From NCBI GenBank assembly GCA_016716905.1, contig JADJUS010000022.1, positions 1,475,501-1,539,500 on the forward strand: a stretch of DNA of 64,000 nt, written 5' to 3'. Shown piece after piece: positions 43,867-51,752 of this stretch. The translations under genes were made by a program, and so were the position numbers. Position 1 is the first letter of the stretch. The number at the start of each line of letters is the position of its first letter. A model generated the notes under the pieces. It saw only the letters and a list, made by a program, of their open reading frames with translations, was not told the DNA's origin and did no database searches. The DNA comes from Acidobacteriota bacterium (GTDB lineage: Bacteria; Acidobacteriota; Vicinamibacteria; Vicinamibacterales; SCN-69-37).

Positions 43867-43944
43867 GATGTTGGGCAGTGTATCCCCGTTCGCAGGGCGT
43901 GGCTTTAGCCGCACCGGCGGAGCTACACTCTGGCCGAGGTATCC

Positions 43945-45069
43945 ATGCTTCGAAGAACTCTCGCCATCGCCACAGTGATCCTGACCGTGGCGGCCCTGCC
44001 GCCGCTCTCAGCTGACCTCTCACAGCAGCCACAGGCTCAGGCCGCGCAACAGACCCAGCCGGCGCAGGCGGGTCGAGGGCGAGGCGGGGCGCCGCAGCCG
44101 TTTGACGAGGCTCGCGCGCGCCAGCTCTACGTCAGCGACAAGTTCGAAGACCATGCCAAGCCGAACTTTCAGGCGGCGATTGACGCCAAGGCCGCTGAAG
44201 ACGCGCGCTACGCCGAAGCCTGCAAAGGCGTCATGGAGTGCACGAAGATCACGTACCGGAGCAGCGTGGGTGACATGGACATTCCCGCGTATCTGTTTCA
44301 ACCCCTGCAGAAGGGCGGACCGCGCAGCCGTGCGGCCATGATCTGGGTGCACGGCGGGGTGCATGGCAACTGGGCCATCTCGTATTTCCCGTTCGTCCGC
44401 GAAGCGGTTCAGAAGGGCTACGTCATCATCGCGCCCGAGTATCGCGGCAGCACCGGCTACGGCGAAGCGCACCACATGGCCATCGACTACGGCGGTTATG
44501 AAATTGATGACACGCTGAGTGCGGTCGATTACCTGAAGACCTTGCCGCATGTGAACCCCGACCGGCTGGGCATCATGGGGTGGAGTCACGGCGGGTTCAT
44601 CGCGCTGCACTCCGTGTTCCGCGAAAAGCACCCGTTCAAGGCCGCAGTGGCGATGGTGCCGGTGACGAACCTCTTTTTCCGGCTGTCGTACAAGGGCCCG
44701 AGTTATCAGCGCCAGTTCGCCACGCAGCAGCGCATCCTGGGCCTGCCGTTCGAGAAACGCGAGATCTACAAGGAGCGCTCGCCGATCTACCACGTGGACA
44801 AGCTGCAGGTGCCCCTGCTGGTGCACGTGGCGACCAACGACACCGACGTCAACTTCGAGGAAGCCGAGCAGATCATCGACGCGCTCCGCGCGCGCAAACC
44901 CACCCTCTCGGAGACGAAGGTCTACGTGAACCCGACGCCCGGTCCTGCCAGTGTGGGCCACACGTTCAACCGGCGCACGAACACCACCACGCTGCAGCGC
45001 GACGACTCACCTGAGCAGGTTGAGTCGTGGGATTTGGTGTGGGCGTTCTGGGCGAAGCACCTGAAATGA
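43945..45069 (+). CDS. S9 family prolyl-oligopeptidase-like hydrolase
   Basis: 374 residues with a signal peptide (RRTLAIATVILTVAALPPLS). A linker rich in Gln/Ala precedes an alpha/beta-hydrolase domain without the usual propeller. Oxyanion region: AAMIWVHGGVHGNW. Nucleophile elbow: GIMGWSHGGFIALHS (Ser). Acid: VHVATNDTDVNFEEAEQ. Histidine: VGHTFNR. The triad is complete. The strand order YVIIAPEYRGSTGYG is typical of S9C/DPP-type enzymes. It should act in the periplasm on peptides or esters. TACACT lies 17 nt upstream of the start. Confidence 0.88.
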   Translation: MLRRTLAIATVILTVAALPPLSADLSQQPQAQAAQQTQPAQAGRGRGGAPQPFDEARARQLYVSDKFEDHAKPNFQAAIDAKAAEDARYAEACKGVMECTKITYRSSVGDMDIPAYLFQPLQKGGPRSRAAMIWVHGGVHGNWAISYFPFVREAVQKGYVIIAPEYRGSTGYGEAHHMAIDYGGYEIDDTLSAVDYLKTLPHVNPDRLGIMGWSHGGFIALHSVFREKHPFKAAVAMVPVTNLFFRLSYKGPSYQRQFATQQRILGLPFEKREIYKERSPIYHVDKLQVPLLVHVATNDTDVNFEEAEQIIDALRARKPTLSETKVYVNPTPGPASVGHTFNRRTNTTTLQRDDSPEQVESWDLVWAFWAKHLK

Positions 45070-45081
45070 GCCAATGGGCTG

Positions 45082-45144
45082 CAAACCGACCTCTGAGGTC
45101 GTTTGTGTGGTGGCCGAGCACAAACGACCTCAGAGGTCGGTTTG
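45082..45144. terminator. Family I palindromic element, likely bidirectional terminator
   Basis: Arms of 26 bp (45082-45107 and 45119-45144), CAAACCGACCTCTGAGGT plus CGTTTGTG, perfectly complementary around an 11-nt loop. It lies between the convergent ends of the S9 peptidase and a permease. Confidence 0.8.
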
Positions 45145-45149
45145 AGTTT

Positions 45150-46874
45150 TCACTGCCCGCGCAACGCCACGATCGGGTCCACTGACGCGGCGCGAAGGGC
45201 GGGCGCCAGGCTGGCCAGTGCGCCACTGGCGAGCATGGTGATCGCCGTCACAGAAAATACGAGCGGGTCGGTCGGCGACACGCCCTCGAGCAGTTCGCCC
45301 ATCAGTTTCCCCACCTGCCAGCCTGGGACGAGACCGACGGCCACCGCAATGCCGACACGCCAGACTCCCTGCCACAGGATCATGCGCAGCACAGTGCCGC
45401 GGTTCGCGCCCATCGCCATCCGTACACCGATCTCCTGGGTGCGTTGCCGCACACCAAACGCCATCACGCCGTAGAGTCCGGCCGACGCCAGCACCAGTGC
45501 GGCCACGCCAAACGTCATGAAGAGGCCGCCGAATACACGCTGCGGCCATCCTTGCCGCCACAGTTCTCCGCTGAGCGCACTCGGGTTATTGAGGGGCACA
45601 CCTTCGCCCACCTGCGCCAACGCCTGCCGCACGCCGGGAGCAATCGCCATCGGATCGCCGGCCGTGGACGCCAGCACATACAACGTCCGCAAGGGCGCTT
45701 GCGCGAGCGGCCGATACAGAATGTCGTTGGGCCGATCCGCGCCAGTGCTCTCCACCAGGCTCGGCACCACTCCCACCACCGTCAGCCACGGTCCATCGAA
45801 CACCGGGCCTTTTTCCGAATCACGGCCATAGCGAACTCTGCGGCCAATGGGCCCCTCGGGCAAATGCCGGCGAGCGAAACCCTCGCCCACGACGGTCACC
45901 GCTTGTCCGCCAGCGGTGTCGCTCGAGTCGAACACCCGACCCAGCACCGGCTCCACCCGCAACACGTTGAAGAACTGTCCAGATGCAGTGATGGCGTGCA
46001 CGCGCGGATACGAATCGTTGCCCTCGTACTTGCGGCCTTCGACCTCCACCTGTGTGCCGCCGGCCCCTCGAGGGTAGTCGCTCGCCAGTGCGACCGTCCG
46101 GGCGCCGGCCACCTGCGACAGCCGTTCCTCCACCATCACGTTGCGCCTTCCCACGTCCGCCACGGTCGGAAACGACTGGTCGTCCAGGTTCAACGCGCCG
46201 AAGAACACATCCTCGGTTGCAAATGGATAGCTCAACCGGCTGTTCTGCACGATGCTGCGCACCATGAGGCCGGAGACCACGAGCAGCACGCACGAGACGG
46301 CCACTTCGACGACAACGAGCCAGCGTGTGAAGCGTCCCATACGCAGGCTGGTGGTGCCGCGGCTGTCGTCCTTCAACGCGCCGTTGATGTCGGTCTTCGC
46401 CAGTCGCCATCCAGGCACAAGGCTCGACACAAGCGCGGCCGTGACGGTGATGGCTGAAACGAACAGGAGCACCACGGGGTCGAGCCGCACGTCAATCCAG
46501 AACGGCGGGTTCGTATCCACGATGGCGCGCATGAACAGCGCCGTGCCGCCCCACGCCAGGCCAATGCCCACGAGTGCTCCAACACTTGAGAGCGCCAGAC
46601 CTTCCACCAGCGTCTGGCGAACGATGCGCCATCGCCCGGCGCCGAGTGCGACGCGCACGGAAATTTCCTTGGTGCGTTCGGCGGCGCGGGCGAGCTGCAG
46701 GTTCGTCACGTTCACACACGCGATGATCATCACGCCGAACACCGCAGCCAGCATCGTAAACAACGTGGACTGCACATCGTCTCCGATGAGCCGCCGGACA
46801 AACGGGTCCACCCTGACGCGCAGGTCCTTGTTCTCGGGAAACGCGCCGGCGAGTTGCGACGCGATGCCGTCCAT
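45150..46874 (-). CDS. ADOP-type permease, main C-terminal part
   Basis: 574 residues, joined in nature to the fragment at 46910-47569 by a frameshift near 46985. In that gap the reading is HNAWIPLSFTLAAKRGTGGR, then VIGRLKDDVSRGRASGEMDG. It contains FtsX block one (GVMIIACVNVTNLQLARAAE, EISVRVALGAGRWRIVRQTL), a second core, and block two (ASAGLYGVMAFGVRQRTQEI, GVRMAMGANRGTVLRMIL), ending PALRAASVDPIVALRGQ. No ATPase nearby. Converges with the S9 peptidase gene. Confidence 0.8.
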   Translation of the reverse strand: MDGIASQLAGAFPENKDLRVRVDPFVRRLIGDDVQSTLFTMLAAVFGVMIIACVNVTNLQLARAAERTKEISVRVALGAGRWRIVRQTLVEGLALSSVGALVGIGLAWGGTALFMRAIVDTNPPFWIDVRLDPVVLLFVSAITVTAALVSSLVPGWRLAKTDINGALKDDSRGTTSLRMGRFTRWLVVVEVAVSCVLLVVSGLMVRSIVQNSRLSYPFATEDVFFGALNLDDQSFPTVADVGRRNVMVEERLSQVAGARTVALASDYPRGAGGTQVEVEGRKYEGNDSYPRVHAITASGQFFNVLRVEPVLGRVFDSSDTAGGQAVTVVGEGFARRHLPEGPIGRRVRYGRDSEKGPVFDGPWLTVVGVVPSLVESTGADRPNDILYRPLAQAPLRTLYVLASTAGDPMAIAPGVRQALAQVGEGVPLNNPSALSGELWRQGWPQRVFGGLFMTFGVAALVLASAGLYGVMAFGVRQRTQEIGVRMAMGANRGTVLRMILWQGVWRVGIAVAVGLVPGWQVGKLMGELLEGVSPTDPLVFSVTAITMLASGALASLAPALRAASVDPIVALRGQ

Positions 46875-46909
46875 CTCACCCGACGCCCTGCCTCGCGAGA
46901 CATCGTCTT

Positions 46910-47569
46910 TCAGGCGACCGATGACGTTGACCCGGCCGCCGGTGCCGCGTTTGGCGGCGAGCGTGAAGGAGAGAGGAATCCAGGCGTTGTGCGACTGGGG
47001 AACGCGAACTTCGGAGGCATCACGCCAACCACGGTGGTGGGGACGCCGTTAACGGTGAGGACCTGGCCGATGGCGTCGGCCCGCGATCCGTATCGCGATT
47101 CCCACACCGCGTGGCCGATGATGATCACAGCCGGTGCGCCGGGCACGGCATCAGCATTCGTGAAGTCGCGACCAAGCGCAGGCGTGACACGGATCGACTG
47201 GAAGACGCCGGGCGTGACCCGCACGCCTCGGAGCCGTTCGGGATATCCGCTGGTGCTCGTGACTGTCAGGCCCAGCTGGTTGTAGCCCTCGAGCGACTCG
47301 AACGACTGTTGCCGGCTGCGCCAGTCCATGAAGTCGTGGAAGCTCACGGATTCGCCCTCGGGGTTCGTGGGCGACGTCACTGAGAGGTAGTGAATCTTCT
47401 CCGCGCCTTCATAGGGCAGTCCGCGCAGGACCGCGCCCTGCACAATGCTGAACATCGTGGTGGTCAGGCCGATGCCCAGAGCCAGTGCGACCACCGCGAG
47501 GGCTGAGGCGCCTGGGTGTTTCGCAATCATCCGCACGGCATACCGAAGATCCTGCCACCACCCACCCAT
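46910..47569 (-). CDS. ADOP-type permease, N-terminal fragment
   Basis: Starts MGGWWQDLRYAVRMIAKHPG without the longer cytosolic module seen in the PadR-linked copies. TM1 is ALAVVALALGIGLTTTMFSI, and the MacB core runs to VVGVMPPKFAFP. Beyond that the residues (SRTTPGFLSPSRSPP) are out of frame. The ribosome site is weak. The gene diverges from the FAD-linked oxidase across a 165-bp region holding a family II palindrome. Confidence 0.78.
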   Translation of the reverse strand: MGGWWQDLRYAVRMIAKHPGASALAVVALALGIGLTTTMFSIVQGAVLRGLPYEGAEKIHYLSVTSPTNPEGESVSFHDFMDWRSRQQSFESLEGYNQLGLTVTSTSGYPERLRGVRVTPGVFQSIRVTPALGRDFTNADAVPGAPAVIIIGHAVWESRYGSRADAIGQVLTVNGVPTTVVGVMPPKFAFPSRTTPGFLSPSRSPPNAAPAAGSTSSVA

Positions 47570-47634
47570 CAGTCACCCCCCGCTCCTATGCCTATACGCA
47601 GGCGGCGGGCAGAAAGTGCACGGGGGTGCGAAGA

Positions 47635-47723
47635 AAGGGGACGGGTCTCGATCTGTGGAAAACTCCGGCGATCAATCGCTAGTGTGAGCCGGGAGTTTTC
47701 CACAGATCGAGACCCGTCCCCTT
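47635..47723. repeat. Family II palindromic element
   Basis: Arms of 32 bp (47635-47666 and 47692-47723) beginning AAGGGGACGGGTCTCGATC and continuing TGTGGAAAACTCC, perfectly complementary. The loop carries GATCAATCGCTAG (47670-47682). It sits between divergent genes, 11 nt before the start of the oxidase at 47735. The other copy is at 57039-57130. Confidence 0.88.
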
Positions 47724-47734
47724 AAACTACCCCG

Positions 47735-49117
47735 ATGTCCCCCGTCGCCGCAGCCATCGCCCACCTGAAAGCCCTGCTCGGTCCCGTGATCACGGAGAAC
47801 GCGACCGTCCGTGAGAACCATTCGCATGGCGAGTCGTATCACGCGCCCGCCGCTCCGGATGCCGTGTGTTTCCCTCGCACCACCGAGGACGTGGTGGAGA
47901 TCATGCGAGTGAGCGCGAAGTTTGGTGTGCCGGTGGTGCCGTTTGGCGCAGGCTCTTCGCTCGAAGGGCATGTGCACGCGCTGCGAGGAGGTCTGTCGAT
48001 CGACCTCACGCAGATGAACAGGATCCTACGCGTGAGCCAGGAGGACATGGACGTCACCGTTGAGGCCGGTGTCACGCGCCTGCAGTTGGGCAAGGCACTG
48101 CGCAACACGGGTCTGATGTTTCCGGTGGACCCGGGCGCCGACGCCACCATCGGCGGCATGACGGCCACGCGCGCATCGGGCACCACGGCCGTTCGTTACG
48201 GCACGATGCGCGAGAACGTGCTGGCGCTCAAGGTGGTGATGCCCGACGGCACGGTGATCACCACCGGCACCCGCGCCAGGAAATCGTCTGCGGGCTACGA
48301 CCTCACGCGGTTGTTTGTGGGGTCGGAGGGCACGCTGGGTGTCATCACCGAGGTCACGCTGAGGCTGCATCCAGTACCGGAGGCTGTGGCGGCCGCAGTG
48401 TGCGCGTTCGACTCTCTGCAGGGCGCGGTGGATACGGTCATCGCGGTGATTCAGCTTGGCTTGCGCGTAGCGCGCATCGAGGTGCTTGACGCACAGCAAC
48501 TGGATGCGATCAATAAGTACTCGAAGACCGATTACCCACTCGTGCCGACGTTGTTCTTTGAGTTTCACGGCGACCACGACAAACACGTGGCCGAGCAGGC
48601 CGAGACTGTGCAAGGTCTGGCGGCCGAGCGTGGCGGCCACAGCTTCGAGTGGGCGACGAAACTCGAGGAGCGCGATCGCTTGTGGCACGCGCGGCACAAC
48701 GCGCTCTACGCGTCGCTGGCGCTGCGTCCCGGGTCGCGCGCCTGGACCACGGATGTGTGCGTCCCGATCTCGCGCCTCGCCGAGTGCATCATCGCCACCG
48801 CCGAGGACAACAAGGAGGCGCCATTCCCCGTCTGCATGGTGGGCCATGCGGGCGACGGCAACTTCCACATGCTGTACGTGCTCGACCCCACCAGCGCGTC
48901 GGAGCTTGAGGTGGCAAAGCGCCTCAACGACCGCCTGGTAGACCGCGCCCTCGCCATGGACGGCACCTGCACCGGCGAGCACGGCATTGGCTCCGGCAAG
49001 ATGGCATCGCTCGTGAAGGAGCACGGCGCGGGCGTCGACGTCATGCGCGCCATCAAACGCGCCCTCGACCCCGACAACCGAATGAACCCTGGCAAGGTCG
49101 TCGATTTGCCCTCGTAG
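47735..49117 (+). CDS. FAD-linked oxidase, D-lactate/glycolate dehydrogenase type
   Basis: 460 residues. The PCMH-type FAD domain (about 40-220) shows VVPFGAGSSLEGHVHALRGG, DPGADATIGGMTATRASGTT and GYDLTRLFVGSEGTLGVIT. The FAD-oxidase C domain has the metal and substrate motif VGHAGDGNFHMLYVLD and the ending CTGEHGIGSGKMASLVKEHG. Pattern and length fit LDHD/GlcD-type 2-hydroxyacid dehydrogenases passing electrons to quinone or cytochrome. No GlcE/GlcF partners are adjacent, so a stand-alone D-lactate dehydrogenase is the better guess. Confidence 0.9.
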   Translation: MSPVAAAIAHLKALLGPVITENATVRENHSHGESYHAPAAPDAVCFPRTTEDVVEIMRVSAKFGVPVVPFGAGSSLEGHVHALRGGLSIDLTQMNRILRVSQEDMDVTVEAGVTRLQLGKALRNTGLMFPVDPGADATIGGMTATRASGTTAVRYGTMRENVLALKVVMPDGTVITTGTRARKSSAGYDLTRLFVGSEGTLGVITEVTLRLHPVPEAVAAAVCAFDSLQGAVDTVIAVIQLGLRVARIEVLDAQQLDAINKYSKTDYPLVPTLFFEFHGDHDKHVAEQAETVQGLAAERGGHSFEWATKLEERDRLWHARHNALYASLALRPGSRAWTTDVCVPISRLAECIIATAEDNKEAPFPVCMVGHAGDGNFHMLYVLDPTSASELEVAKRLNDRLVDRALAMDGTCTGEHGIGSGKMASLVKEHGAGVDVMRAIKRALDPDNRMNPGKVVDLPS

Positions 49118-49345
49118 CGCTGCCGTGCGTCGGGCCTCTGGATGGATCGACTCGCGAGCTTCGCGCTGGCGCCTAGTCTGGGCGTACTGACGGTCCTGGG
49201 GCGGTAGAATGTGCGTCGTTTGATTTAGCAGTGCGTAGATTGAGCGCGAGTGGGTACATCAAAATGCGTGCCTGAATCAGGCGTGACCCCTTGGCACGAT
49301 CTTCTCGCTTGAATCTCCGCGATCGACGATGCCATCGTCGTCGTC

Positions 49346-49642
49346 ATGGCTGAGATCACATTGAATGAAGGACTTGCGTGGCTCAAAACCTTGAAGAAGC
49401 GCCACGAGGAACTGATCGCGCTCCGCGACAACAACGCGCATCGCGAACGCCGGTTTCTGGGTTCCATGGCCGACAAGGAACTGGTGAAGGAACCGGTGTA
49501 CGACGTCAGGGCGCTGGATCGGACGGTCACCGGAGTGGCGCGCGAGATTCGGCTGCTTGAACAGGCCCTGAAAGCGACAAACGCTCGGACGGTGGTCGAA
49601 GGATACAAGCAGGACGACGCCGTGTTGGGCGAAATCGTGTAG
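49346..49642 (+). CDS. Small helical protein of unknown function
   Basis: 98 residues, strongly helical and charged: TLNEGLAWLKTLKKRHEELI, then DRTVTGVAREIRLLEQALKA. Two long helices with a break at about 45-52 suggest a coiled-coil hairpin. I do not recognise the family. It has its own ATG but only a weak ribosome site, and stands alone between the oxidase and the Fic gene. In 49118-49345 upstream I see only a possible TAGAAT box at about 49204. Confidence 0.6.
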   Translation: MAEITLNEGLAWLKTLKKRHEELIALRDNNAHRERRFLGSMADKELVKEPVYDVRALDRTVTGVAREIRLLEQALKATNARTVVEGYKQDDAVLGEIV

Positions 49643-49852
49643 CCCGAGTTTATGGAGAAGCCCTGAAGGTGCGCGCGGTCACGTGGGCTCGGCCCACGAC
49701 ATCGCTGGATACCTCCACCCGTCTTGAAAACGGTCCTGTTGGTTGTTCAGTGATTCGTCGATGGTTGTGCCAAGGCGTGGCAACGCCGAGGCTTTTGTGA
49801 CCCTCACTTGTTGTCTGACCAGACCGCGGACTTCGGGCTTCTCCACCAGAAG

Positions 49853-49921
49853 CGTGTCAAAACCGTTAAAAATGATGAAAAAGGCATCAGTTTTCACGGT
49901 TATACAAGCAAAAGCGTGAAA
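49853..49921. promoter_or_regulatory. AT-rich region with two inverted repeats before the fic gene
   Basis: CCGTTAAAAATGATG and CATCAGTTTTCACGG form an imperfect hairpin (two mismatches). The right part also pairs as TTTTCACG with CGTGAAAA just before the start codon. The segment is far more AT-rich than its surroundings. This is likely a promoter/operator of the Fic gene. The stretch 49643-49850 shows nothing else. Confidence 0.45.
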
Positions 49922-49923
49922 AA

Positions 49924-50805
49924 ATGGTTCGCATGGCCAAGGTTCTCGCCGTCTTCCGGAGAATCCACGCGCTTCGGGAGCGGTACTACCAGGCGGCGAT
50001 CGGAAAGGGGGCGCTGATTGCCCTCATCGGCGAAGCCGAAGTCGCTGAGCAGGTCTACAACTCCAACGCCATCGAGAACAGCACGCTGACGCTGGATGAG
50101 ACAGAAAAGATCCTCCGCCAGATCGATCTCGACAGGTTCATTTCAGAACGGGACATCTTCGAAGCGAAGAACCTCGCGCGCGTGGTTTCCTACATCGACA
50201 AGACGGCTGGCGCGCAGGAACTCACGCTGGACGTCATGCGGCTCCTGCACAAGATGCTGATCGCCAACATCCGCGATGACATTGCAGGACGATTCAGGGT
50301 CTCCGGAGAATATGTTCGCGTGGGAAGCCACATTGCGCCGCCGCCGGAGGCGGTTCGCGATCGGCTGGAGCAAATGATGGTGGCCTTCCGTGCCAGCGAC
50401 CGGGACCACATCATTAGACGCGTCGCGAGATTCCACCTGACCTTTGAACACGCGCACCCGTTCGTGGACGGCAACGGACGCATCGGGCGCGTGCTGAACA
50501 ACTACGTCCTTCTCCGGGAAGGATTCGTTCCGATCAACATCAAATTCATCGATCGCCAGCGCTACTATGACGCGTTTGTGGAGTTTGACCGGCACGGCCG
50601 AACGGGCATCATGGAAGACATCGTGGGAAAGGCGCTCACGAACAGTTACCACAAACGCCTGGCCTATCTCGAAGGCAAAACCATCATGCCTCTGGTTGAA
50701 TTCGCCAGGTCTCAGGGCGTGTCTCATTCCAATCTGATCAACAAAGCCCACCGGCAGACCATCGAGGCGTTCCTGGAAAAAGGGGTGTGGAAGATCGGCG
50801 CCTGA
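49924..50805 (+). CDS. Fic family protein (predicted AMPylase)
   Basis: 293 residues. The Fic motif HPFVDGNGRIGRVLNN matches HPFx(D/E)GNGRxxR fully. An N-terminal inhibitory helix motif (S/T)xxxE(G/N) is seen in VYNSNAIENSTLTLDETEK, so it is a self-inhibited class II/III protein. A C-terminal winged-helix-like part (EFARSQGVSHSNLINKAHRQ, TIEAFLEKGVWKIGA) is common in stand-alone Fic proteins. It should transfer AMP to Ser/Thr/Tyr of a target protein. No antitoxin gene is adjacent, consistent with internal inhibition. The AT-rich upstream DNA hints at recent acquisition. Confidence 0.92.
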   Translation: MVRMAKVLAVFRRIHALRERYYQAAIGKGALIALIGEAEVAEQVYNSNAIENSTLTLDETEKILRQIDLDRFISERDIFEAKNLARVVSYIDKTAGAQELTLDVMRLLHKMLIANIRDDIAGRFRVSGEYVRVGSHIAPPPEAVRDRLEQMMVAFRASDRDHIIRRVARFHLTFEHAHPFVDGNGRIGRVLNNYVLLREGFVPINIKFIDRQRYYDAFVEFDRHGRTGIMEDIVGKALTNSYHKRLAYLEGKTIMPLVEFARSQGVSHSNLINKAHRQTIEAFLEKGVWKIGA

Positions 50806-50820
50806 CCCCGTTGTCTTGAA

Positions 50821-51066
50821 CGGCGCTACAATCGCCCGGGAGTCAGGCACGCAGGAGACTACGAACATGACGAATGAGAAGAACGACACTACTGACCCGG
50901 TGAGCGAGGACTTGAAGGAATCCGATCTGGATAAGGTGAACGGAGGCCTCGGCGGCGATGATCCTGGTTGGGTCAAGAGTCCGACCAAAGCCGATGCGGA
51001 CAAACCGGTCTCGGGCATGGATCTCGGCAGTGGCCGCTTGAAATAGCCCGTTCACGGATTCGACCC
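50821..51066. repeat. Direct repeat, copy 1 (peptide gene with promoter region)
   Basis: About 246 bp starting CGGCGCTACAAT and ending GCCCGTTCACGGATTCGACC, repeated at 51140-51386 with few differences. It contains a TACAAT box, a CAGGAGACT ribosome site and a whole peptide gene. Confidence 0.85.
50867..51046 (+). CDS. Double-glycine leader peptide, copy 1
   Basis: The ATG at 50867 follows GCAGGAGACTACGAAC, a good ribosome site. 59 residues. The leader is MTNEKNDTTDPVSEDLKESD then LDKVNGG, with L at -12, D at -8, L at -7, V at -4 and GG at -2/-1: a full match to the C39 peptidase rule. The released part is 32 residues, LGGDDPGWVKSPTKADADKP followed by VSGMDLGSGRLK. It is hydrophilic, without Cys, with one Trp. 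It is unlike pore-forming class II bacteriocins and may be a signal or a modified peptide. An upstream in-frame start at 50816 is less likely. Confidence 0.8.
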   Translation: MTNEKNDTTDPVSEDLKESDLDKVNGGLGGDDPGWVKSPTKADADKPVSGMDLGSGRLK

Positions 51067-51139
51067 CGAGCTACGTGAGCTAGTCGCGGCCGTGCGGCCG
51101 ACGTTGGGAAGATCGTGGACCGCTGAAGGTTGTCGTCAG

Positions 51140-51386
51140 CGGCGCTACAATGACCCGGGAATCAGGGACACAGGAGACTCACGACTATGACGAACGAGAA
51201 GAACGACACGACTGACCCGGTGAGCGAGGATTTGAAGGAATCTGATCTGGATAAGGTGAACGGAGGACTCGGCGGCGATGACATCGGTTGGGTCAAGAGT
51301 CCGACCAAAGCCGATGCGGACAAACCGCTCTCGGGCACGGATCTCGGCAGTGGCCGCTTGAAATAGCCCGTTCACGGATTCGACCC
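51140..51386. repeat. Direct repeat, copy 2
   Basis: Second copy of the 50821-51066 unit; the two starts are 319 bp apart. The 73 bp between copies (51067-51139) are not repeated. Confidence 0.85.
51187..51366 (+). CDS. Double-glycine leader peptide, copy 2
   Basis: 59 residues, differing from copy 1 at three sites (P33I, V48L, M51T), all after the GG cut. The leader is identical, including the C39 positions. The coding DNA otherwise has only a few silent changes, so the duplication is recent or kept similar. It has its own TACAAT box (51146-51151) and CAGGAGACT ribosome site. All amino-acid change is in the cargo part, as expected when the leader is held by the exporter. Confidence 0.8.
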   Translation: MTNEKNDTTDPVSEDLKESDLDKVNGGLGGDDIGWVKSPTKADADKPLSGTDLGSGRLK

Positions 51387-51417
51387 TAGCCGCGGAGCGT
51401 CTGCCCGCTCCTCGGAG

Positions 51418-51437
51418 GTCGGGTCTTGAGACCCGAC
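51418..51437. repeat. Family III hairpin variant (GTCGGGTCT / AGACCCGAC)
   Basis: Nine-bp arms with a 2-nt loop. The base pair that is C-G in other copies is T-A here, so the pairing is kept despite sequence change. Confidence 0.7.
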
Positions 51438-51613
51438 ATAAGTTGGACCGTCAGGTCAGCTCTACCGGTTCGGCGTGCACTGGCCGGATGTGGACGAGGA
51501 CATCAGCGCCGAAGGGATGCTCCACGGCACTCCGGCGCCACGTCCGCCGGGGAAGTCAGACAAAGTCTAAGGACCCCAGGACCCGCCTCCGCGCGCCGCG
51601 CTACGGCGAGGCA

Positions 51614-51738
51614 AGCCCCAGGACCCCAGGACCCTGGACCCTGGACCCTGGACTCTGGACCCTGGACCCTGGACCCTGGACCCTGGACCCTGGACCCTGG
51701 ACCCTGGACCCTGGACCCTGGACCTTGGACCTTGGACC
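51614..51738. repeat. Tandem 7-bp repeat (CTGGACC)n
   Basis: About 16 near-perfect units of CTGGACC run directly up to the -10-like TACAAT (51741-51746) of the following permease. The first units are CAGGACC variants and the last two are CTTGGAC. Confidence 0.9.
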
Positions 51739-51752
51739 AGTACAATCTCGCC

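Noticed and set aside
47635..47723. Rho-independent terminator
   Set aside because: It lies between divergent genes, close to a start codon, where no transcript needs to end.
51614..51738. Coding repeat at the N-terminus of the permease
   Set aside because: The frame is open through the 7-mer only for lack of stops; a GTG with the conserved permease start follows the repeat.
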